Part shown: positions 56,653 to 64,000 of the stretch, in pieces | How positions within the stretch are numbered: position 1 is the first letter of the stretch | Layout of the letters: every line of letters begins with the position of its first letter | Assembly (NCBI GenBank): GCA_022539475.1 | Contig: VCMS01000092.1 | Coordinates: 124,001-188,000, forward strand | Direction: 5' to 3' | Source of the DNA: Gracilaria domingensis | Taxonomy: Eukaryota > Rhodophyta > Florideophyceae > Gracilariales > Gracilariaceae | Length of the DNA: 64,000 nt | Made by a program: the position numbers and the translations under genes | The notes under the pieces: generated by a model | Told to the model about the DNA's origin: nothing | Database searches by the model: none | Seen by the model: only the letters and a program-made list of their open reading frames with translations

Positions 56653-58822
56653 GTGAGCACTTTGATGGCACAAATTATCAGAGATGATCGCCATCCAAAA
56701 TTTCAATGCAATTTTTGTGCTGCAGTTCGTAGTGTCAAAAGTCATATTCGAACAGCAATATGCAGTTGCTCTACAAAACATTTCACGCCTCATTGTATGG
56801 AACACGTATTGCTCTTCGGAAATCTAAAGCTACACAATATCATATGAAGAATGTGCTTAACAAGGAGATAAAACGCACCCACTGCCAGACGTCGGCCCAC
56901 AGAACGTTATTTTTTTCATCGTCTTCAAACTCGCAAGAGGAGGTTAGGGAACAAAAGAAGTGCATGTCTCTTCAGACTTTGCAGAGAGTTGAGTTGGTAT
57001 TGGTTACGTGTTGTAGTGAAATGAGTTTCAGTTCTTTGGGAACTCTCGTATTTCAAGGCTTAATAGATCTGTTGGAAGCACGAATACAATTTTCTCGCTA
57101 GAGATTATTGGACTCGCACCTCATTTTAGCGCATAAGGCGGTTTGTCGTTTACTTCATGGGCGTGCTCATGCACCCCGAACTGGTGCGCTAACTTTTGAT
57201 GGATGGAGGATCGCAATGGGGGCTCCTTTGATGGGTGCTACATGGCATTTTATTGATGTGAATTGGAATTTGTGCTCCTTTTCCATTGCTTGTTTAAATT
57301 TGGAGACGCTACCAAAAAACGCTGATCAGCTTTTTTCTGTGCTGTAAGAGATTTTTGCCAGCAATTTAGTTGTTGGGTCTGAGGATAATGTGTTATCTAC
57401 TGTTACTACCTATAATGAATCAGCTACGGCATGTGCAGTGGATCAGTTCACACAGTATGTGGGAGTGGTTCGGTGTGTTCTGCATACAATTGCACTTGTT
57501 GTGAAGGATGTTTTAAAAAATGCAGTGTTTGGCAAAGGTATATGGATATCGTCAACAAAGTAACCCGTTACTTTGAATACCATCCAAAAGCATCAATGAT
57601 TCTGCGAGAAAAGTGGCTGACAAACTGAGTAACAGCAGACAGATTACAGCGCCTTAAGCACGATGTTCCAACAAGGGGCACTCGAGAGTTGGTGCTATGA
57701 AGACATATCTCGCGAGAGCAGCGGACATATCCTCAGTTGCAGAAGACTTTCGGTTCCACGCTCCGATCTCCCACGAATTTTCGAAGAGCATCAGAATTCC
57801 TTGGCAGAAATAATTGTGGTTCTAACCGAGTTTTGCGGCGTTGCTCGACAACTATGACGCGAGCAGCGAATTAATTTGTCTCGTACGCCGCTTGTAATGC
57901 AAGAATTGTACGAGACACTTCAGATCATGGCTGGACTTTTAGTGCCATCTAGCCGTTCTTTCTACGAAGAGATCGACCCTTTTTCTGAAGCCAATTTAAG
58001 CATTGATGAGTTTTCAGCGCTCCCCGGCGTACCGAGCATTGCAAATTCTGACTTCGCAAGAGATGCAGTATGGAAGGTCAGGCTGTCAAACCGTGCTGCT
58101 AAGACATTGTGTAGCAAATTATGCGAATCACTGAACACTCGGCTTGGAGATATATGGCGGCCTCTGAACTTGACATCTGTTGGTTGGAACTTGCTTTCGA
58201 TGTCTTATTTATCAGCACCTCCAAGCGCTGTGGCTTCAAGAGATCGTAAAGTACTTTTTTTTCATTTGGCGGCATTAATTGATGTGACTGAGTACGAGTT
58301 ATATTTTCTCGGTCTTTGTGCAGATGTAAAGAGTTCATACTTTTCATTACTGTATATTGCACTGGTTGGTGATATTTGTGCGTTGGATGAGTCCATTTCT
58401 CTCTCTGGTCATTCCTTGAATATATTGTTTGAGTTCTTCCGATACCAGATGGGCCAGTTCCTGAAAATAATTGCCGCAAATATCCAAACGAATCAATGAA
58501 GTATTGGAAGAACGAAAACGAGAATCCTGGTCTCCTCAGTCTACTTCCTTTTGATATGGTTGCTCGCGCTTTTCTCGTGTCGCAAGCATCATCTGCTGCC
58601 GCTGAAAGGCTCTTTAGCGACCTTGGGCGAAAAGAAGGCTCACAATCGCAGTCTTTGCTATCGAGCACGAATGAGATGTGTGAAATGATACGAGTGTTGG
58701 TTTAGAATGAACTTCAGTCTTTTCTTACTACACAATCTGGGATTCTACATCGCCCAAAAATGGCGTTGTTTCGGATGGTTCGCAGTGTTGCCTCTTTTGC
58801 CGAGCAGGAGGCCGCGGAGTGA
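56653..58822 (+). pseudogene. hAT-family transposase, decayed
   Basis: Begins with a BED-type zinc-finger remnant (FQCNFCAAV, then Cys/His residues near 56760-56810). The catalytic region follows in pieces: ALTFDGWRIAMG (57185-57222; hAT-type TLTxDxW block, first Asp present), GATWHFIDVNW, and a CVLHTIALVVKDVL stretch typical of the C/W-x-H motif near 57478. The carboxy-terminal dimerisation domain is clear: LLSLLPFDMVARAFLVSQ and SSAAAERLFSDLGR (58525-58630). Frames are separated by stops near 57101, 57345, 57560, 57858, 58497 and 58705. Neither 8 bp duplications nor terminal inverted repeats were found by eye. Confidence 0.8.
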
Positions 58823-59823
58823 CTAGTAATTGGCTGACTTTATCAATTTGGGCCTGAATAACGACTTCCAAACTTGGGAAAGTAGTTAATCATATGTACG
58901 CCCCTGGAAGAGGCGCAAGCGTGCTTTCCAGTAATATCTTCTGGGGATAATGCACCACTAGTATGAGAACGAATAGACTCGATATAATCAAAGAATGTCC
59001 ACGCGTCTGCCAAAGACCGTAATGTTACCAATAGCATTGAACATAATACATTACTGGTTCGAGCACAGCCAAAGTCCAAGAAAACACCAAACCCGTTCTT
59101 TTGACCTTTCTTAGGTGGATCGTGTTTGCCGCCTTCCGTTTCAGCGTCTCGAGCATGATTATAGTTTACGCGGCAAAAGCTTGGGGTGGAAATGTTTGAA
59201 AGATTGCGTTTGGCTTAACCAACAGATTTGCCACTTCTGCCTGAGAGAATGTTACAGAATAGCTCCTTAGATTGAGAAGTTAAGAACAAAACTTCACCAA
59301 GATTGTAATTTAGGGACACATTCTTTCCGGTCGATTTACAAGAAGAGGGTTATTTCTCTTCATCAGTTAAGCTTCTCCTTTCACACACACAACACGAGTG
59401 TTTTTGACGACGGAATTGAGGATAAGCACGAAATTTCTATGCTCTCAAAGCTGAGTTTGCCTTTAAGTTGTTTCGTCGTATATCTGTAGAGCAAAACGTG
59501 CCCGCCCGATACGCGGGGATTGTACTCATAACCTCCTTGGCAGGAGCGATTCCGGGTACTCAGAATATATGAATATTGGCCCATCGATGGGAGGCTTTCG
59601 CAGTATTGAGGTATGGCACCCCCACGCGGTCGGCCATGACGTGCCAAGCAGTGGTGTTGGACGCGTGTACGCGTGTGCATGAATGGGTGTGTTCACAAAT
59701 GGTATGGAACGTTTCTCGGGTATTTTACTGGCTGCCGCCGCGGGTCGTCAAGTATCCCACGTGTATGGACCTGCCCAGGTGTGCATTAGGTTATTTAATA
59801 TAGTTTAACTCATTTATCGGTTA
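58823..59823. other. No recognisable gene
   Basis: About 1 kb. Short frames only, the longest 99 codons (59381-59680, minus), not assigned. Confidence 0.4.
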
Positions 59824-60434
59824 TGATATAAGAGGTGACCTGCCGGTCACCTCCATCTTCAGTATAGGGTAACCGAGTTCGGCTCTGGACTAGTCTCGCC
59901 TGCGCGAAGTGTACAACTCGCTCAGGAGGGTCACCGCGTACGGTACGGACTATCTTCATCCCTCAGGATCATTCAGGGATTTCCGACTAATTGGGGCTAT
60001 TGCCCTCGGGCTTATTCCGTCTTCGGACATATTTCTACTTGCAGATGTATGCTTAACCGCAAGTGGTAGATCTACCAACTCTGTATAGAGATCCTTGCCG
60101 CGTGGGCTTAATACATGTTATCGTCTGCCGCCGCCGGGTCTGTTGCCGCTTTCCGCACACCCCGCCGGGGGTTTTCTTCTCGTTTTTCCCCTTTCTTCTC
60201 CTTTCAGTCTAGGTTTTTCACTGCTCACTGGTGCCGCCCACCGCTGCGGTCTCCGTTTCCGGATCTTCACCGAGCCTGTTCCTCATCAACCTCCGAGATA
60301 CATCCCGAAACACGGGCGGTCTTACAGTCGTCATCTTCCATGTACGGAGGGCTCAGCTGCTGAGCGTACCTCCGACAGGGAGCAAGGACTTGAACGCCTT
60401 GAGTGTTTCTTCCGTTCCCAAGTTTTGCACTACA
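59824..60434 (+). mobile_element. Probable solo LTR related to the gypsy elements
   Basis: Shares layout with the LTRs of A and B: CTCTGTATAGAG (60079-60090) followed by CCTTGCCG, as B has after its palindrome; a pyrimidine-rich tract; and an end GAACGCC..GTGTTT..CACTACA resembling the end of A's LTR. No primer-binding site, polypurine tract or coding sequence adjoins it. Boundaries are approximate and no 5 bp duplication was found. Confidence 0.4.
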
Positions 60435-62520
60435 ATATCACATATTGCACTCCAGCGAAAGGAAGAAGAACGACAGTTTTTGGAGAGCAAAAACAGACCA
60501 GGCTATTTCTTTTCAAAGGGATAAAGTAGTGAAAATGTGTCTAGCTTTGTACGCTTTTCTAGTTCGATGTGATTCAGCATCACATTGTGTCAGTCATTTT
60601 TTGTTACAATCTGCGCATGCTTCACAAGTACCACTCTTTGCGTTATACCACGGATCAGCGGAAAGCCTTGTTGGTGAAGTTGCCGTTGCCAAACCTTCGT
60701 TACGGCATCGAGGAACCTCAAAGTGGGGTGAGCGTCAGACATTGTAGTTCTGATTGCTGTCTTAGATGTGGAGATTGTGTCAGAGGCTGGGATAGTGGAT
60801 GTTGACTTTCTCGAGTGTATCGGTTTGGGAGCATTGGTGCGAAATCACGTCGGAGAGAGCTGAGCAAGGCGAGGGAAGGAGCACGCAATCATTGCGAACT
60901 GAAACAGTCGGGAGCTCCAATTTCGAACTATTTTAAGGCTCACGGACTGTATTGCAATGTGCATTGCAGACAGCTTTTCAATAGAAATGAATATTGCAAA
61001 ATGCCTACCAAACCCATTTATACTTGTCGAACCTTGATGGCCCAGAGAAAGATCTCCAAATCAAGAAAAAAATATGCAAGCCAATCTCCATGTATTATGG
61101 TGATCATGATAACTGAGAAATATGACCTCAGTTATCATCATTACCGCCTTTTGATACCCTTTGCATAGTAATAGATTGAACGTGCGAAAAAGGTAACAAA
61201 GCAGTCTGAATCAATTAGCGGTCTTTTGAACGTTAATCATACGACACAGTCTTCGAATGGTGAGTACAAAAAGTGTGTCACACTCGAAGCGACTCAATCG
61301 CAGAAAGAGGCAGAAGAGGTCACTTCAACAACATCAAAAATGTGGAATTATTCTTGGTTCAGTGGCTGAATTAGAGAGCTCGTGGTCTGTGGCGGATAAA
61401 AGTCTACGAAATCAAAAAATGACAGTCAATCTGTTTCTGTTTGAATTCATTATCTTCTTGCCCGTCTTTGGGAATTACATTTCTTACGCAAAGCTTTTAG
61501 GTGAGTCTCGCCTCTGAGGAGATCCAATATTTTTGTACTCAAGACACTGAGAAAGCTTAATGAGAGTCCAGCTACGTGTGCTTTAATTACTATCGTTGCA
61601 AGAAAAGTATCATTTGTTGCGCTAGAAGCTGTTTCTTCCAGTACAATAGCAATTTCTTATTGATTTGACATAGAATACTGCAATGCAAACTGCATAAAGA
61701 TCAATACGGGACGCAATAATTCACACTTCATCTACGTTGTGCAATACGCTGCAATTGTATTGTCCCTAGCGTTGTTCCAATGTGCACACGATCTTGGGAT
61801 TACCTTCCTCGCGATCCCACTGTCGACTCAACCTCGAGAAAGTTCTCTGGATGGAGTGGAAAGGGAAAATCGCACGCTCGCAAAGTCAAAAATATGTTAG
61901 CCTTCATTCTGTTCATGACCAGCTGATTAGAATACTATCGTAAATTGTGTATAGACGCCACTCAGTAGTTCTTGGATCTACTTTGAGAGTCTTTTATACT
62001 GCTTAAAGTTACTTTCTATAGGACACGTTCTGTTGATTTGGTACTGATGGTTTTTAGGGCAGTCAACTCTCTTCTGTGTCTCGTCATAACTGCTTCACTC
62101 GGTCAGGGGGCTGGCTTGAACGCTCAACACTTTTCCATCAAGTCAAGTAGGTAATTTTTTGACACTACGCGGAGACATTACTCATTGTTCAAGGTAAACT
62201 GTGCTTCGTTTTCCCAAGAGCCTTTTTGAACATTTCAGCCAGTAACTTCGATTTTGAACAGTTTTCAAACATTATTGGACCGTAAGGGAAATAACATCTA
62301 TTAGACCTTTGACGCATATAGCAAATATATCCTGTGTTGGTCAGTTTCTTGGCAAAAAATTTGATAGAAATCCAAGTATTTAATCTAAAAAAGAAACTGC
62401 AACAATGTTTTTCGTAAGTTCATTTTATACAGCACCTCAGTACAGTAACTCAGTAGAAAAGAAATAAGTTGGTAGATGCGCATAAAGCAACGATGAAAGC
62501 AGAACATCATGTCTTAACTG
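60435..62520. other. AT-rich stretch without recognised genes
   Basis: Short frames at 60815-61168 and 61257-61517 (plus) are basic and unassigned. The rest has no coding signal. Confidence 0.4.
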
Positions 62521-62524
62521 AATT

Positions 62525-62690
62525 AGTGATACCCACACTATTTGTGTAGTCCATTATTAGTGTGGCCCACAGTAATTAAAATCACACAGAAATAGTATGG
62601 GTTCAGTAATAGTGTGGCCTACATCAATTCATGTGAGCGACGTCAAAACAGTGGTCACTGAAATAGTGTGGGCCACACAAATTGCAGTGA
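62525..62690. repeat. Cluster of AATAGTGTGGCCCACA-like repeats
   Basis: Three direct copies (near 62555, 62608, 62663) of a 16-base motif with a following AATT, spaced roughly 53-55 bp, and one inverted copy (CCACACTATTTGTGTAG near 62535). It could be the end of a transposon with sub-terminal repeats. Confidence 0.5.
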
Positions 62691-62717
62691 CGACCTGTAG
62701 CACGCAGTTTCGAAGAA

Positions 62718-63092
62718 ATGACAAATACATTACCTTTCTCTGCTACGAAAAAAAGGCCAGCCACTTCTATCACCCCGCAACTGAAGATTCTGCAGCGAAT
62801 TTCTTTATTGGCGAATCAAATTAACAACCGTTTGGAAACCCTCATGACGCAGACTGCATTTCTTTTTAACTTTTTAGTCAACGGAAAGAACGGAACCGAT
62901 GAAAGATTTGCGCCTGACTGCATCCCAGGAGGAATGAAACGCCATGAAGGTGGCAACATTTCTTCCTCTCAGCATTCAGAGGAGGAGACGCAGAGAGCAA
63001 CTCAAGACGCTTCGGAGTACAACCAAGTGCGCATTCCGCAGGATACATTGGCGTGTCTCGTTCACGCACCCAGCGAAAACCGGTGCAATTGA
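62718..63092 (+). CDS. Hypothetical ORF near the Harbinger transposase
   Basis: 124 codons from ATG 62718, Gln/Asn/Thr-rich with a helical centre (LKILQRISLLANQINNRLETL). No recognisable domain. It is convergent with the PIF/Harbinger transposase remnant, and such elements often carry a second, DNA-binding ORF, but nothing in the sequence shows Myb/SANT residues. Could be chance. Confidence 0.25.
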   Translation: MTNTLPFSATKKRPATSITPQLKILQRISLLANQINNRLETLMTQTAFLFNFLVNGKNGTDERFAPDCIPGGMKRHEGGNISSSQHSEEETQRATQDASEYNQVRIPQDTLACLVHAPSENRCN

Positions 63093-63309
63093 ATCGAATA
63101 AGATATTCGAAAGATTTTCAATTGTGGGCGCTCTCTTCTTCAGTAAACCATGTAAGAAGTCACTATGTTCTCATTGGCACAAAATGAAATAAGAATATAA
63201 CGAGTTAATCGTTTTTGAAAAAATGAAGCCAATGAAGATGCCTTGAACATTGAAAAGTTTTTCCTCACAGGCTGAGAAATCAACAAAATATCAATGACGA
63301 AAAGTTTGA

Positions 63310-63460
63310 CGTAGAGCACCGGACGCCGAAGGCGTCCGGATGCCAAATTCGCATGTTCTCCGCGTAAAGGCGGAGTTTGGGGTGGAACGGTAGCCACTTA
63401 CGGTGGCGCAGGCGCCGTTAGCCTCCGGCGTTACTTTTGACGCCCCTCCGGCTGCTTGAA
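63310..63460. repeat. GC-rich hairpin cluster
   Basis: Inside AT-rich DNA, a 150 bp block contains consecutive small hairpins: CCGGACGCC-GAA-GGCGTCCGG, CTCCGC-GTAAAG-GCGGAG, GCCAC-TTAC-GGTGGC, GGCGC-AGGCGCC and a GCCTCCGGCG arm. Together they suggest a structured RNA or a mobile GC cluster. Confidence 0.6.
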
Positions 63461-63578
63461 GCATCTCTCTAGCGATTTATTGGCTTTAGTTTCCTCTTTG
63501 AGCCCAAATATGATGGGAAGAACCTTCATGAAGGCTACGCTGTTGTTGTAGGCTCGTGACAAGATTATTTCTTTCTAT

Positions 63579-64000
63579 TTAAGCAGCCAAACCCTGACAC
63601 AAACTCCCACCATTGCCTTCACTGTCATGATTCTCTTCGTTTCCCATGTTATCGGAGTGTTCTTCGTCGGAAAAGTTTTCTAAGAAATTAACTGCGACAC
63701 CATTCTGATCAACCTCATGCTGTAGCTTTCCGTTTTGGTCCATTTCTACGATCTTGTTGTGAATGATAACGCAAACGTGGCTCATTAGCACGATGATATC
63801 ATCATTCTACTAGAAGCGTTCATGTCTGAGAATCTTTAATCTTTCCTGTATATCTCCAAAGAAGCGTTCTATGTCTTTCCTAGTAGACTCCTGCGCCTTT
63901 GTCATGCACGCCTCGCGGTCATTGCAGGGAGCATTATTAGTTCCGATGAATATTTTCCACTCGGGGTACACTCCATCAACCAGATAGTGTAGAAGTCCAT
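63579..64000 (-). pseudogene. PIF/Harbinger transposase, carboxy-terminal part (runs off the window)
   Basis: On the minus strand from the window edge: HYLVDGVYPEWKIFI, then QESTRKDIERFFGDIQERLK, a signature of the DDE_Tnp_4/Harbinger nuclease family (usually QEs.RKDVERaFG.LQ.R), then HERF followed by two consecutive stop codons (near 63810), and in the same frame IIVLMSHVCVIIHNKIVEM, matching the conserved C.ILHNM region, and an acidic tail ending at 63579. The two stops indicate a broken copy. The catalytic amino-terminal part lies outside the window. Confidence 0.8.

Noticed and set aside
1..64000. CRISPR arrays, rRNA or tRNA genes, riboswitches
   Set aside because: No regularly spaced identical repeats, no rRNA-like blocks and no convincing cloverleaf were seen by eye; a covariance-model scan would be needed for a firm negative.

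Overview
This is eukaryotic nuclear DNA. Host-type genes appear as long uninterrupted reading frames with no convincing introns, and most of the window is transposable elements: several LTR retrotransposon families plus remnants of CACTA-like, hAT, pogo-like and PIF/Harbinger DNA transposons. Intron-poor genes in a repeat-dominated, roughly 50% GC genome, with a transit-peptide-like LepA/EF4 copy, fit a red alga such as a Chondrus-like florideophyte. That placement is inference. No rRNA, tRNA, CRISPR array or bacterial operon was seen.

The left 20 kb is a nested set of elements. A Ty1/copia element (E, plus strand) is interrupted at 590 by a gypsy element (C, minus strand). The left LTR of C is cut at 915 by a second gypsy element (A, plus strand). 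A is cut in its RNase H domain at 6764 by a third one (B, minus strand, 6765-18724). B is the best preserved: two ~974 bp LTRs, a 5 bp target duplication whose removal restores A's reading frame, gag, pol joined to gag by an apparent -1 frameshift site, a detached chromodomain ORF, and a long extra gene on the opposite strand (7818-9704). A resumes at 18730 with its integrase and ends abruptly near 20300.

From 20.3 to 28.2 kb lie host-type genes, most carrying an obvious lesion: a broken coiled-coil gene, ribulose-phosphate 3-epimerase, a ketopantoate-reductase-like protein, two convergent HAD-fold paralogues and a possible Fe(II)/2-oxoglutarate-oxygenase-like protein. At 28.2-30.0 kb the end of gag, the protease and the beginning of RT of a minus-strand gypsy element reappear, probably the interior of C, with a 418 bp MITE inside. 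A block from about 30.04 to 46.43 kb holds a CACTA-type transposase with accessory ORFs, a decayed LepA and a decayed MutL homologue. After this block the gag amino-terminal half of C resumes (46.43-48.16 kb), then its leader, primer-binding site and right LTR (to 48927), then the rest of copia element E (to about 52.2 kb).

The last 12 kb contain degenerate pogo-like (53.4-54.5 kb) and hAT (56.6-58.8 kb) transposases, a TIR element (55.7-56.07 kb), a probable solo LTR (59.8-60.4 kb), small repeat clusters, and a PIF/Harbinger transposase running off the right edge. Almost every coding region carries at least one in-frame stop or frameshift, so the window reads as a decaying nested repeat cluster with embedded gene copies rather than a working gene neighbourhood. 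A mis-join in the assembly remains possible at the 20.3, 28.17 and 30.04/46.43 kb junctions.
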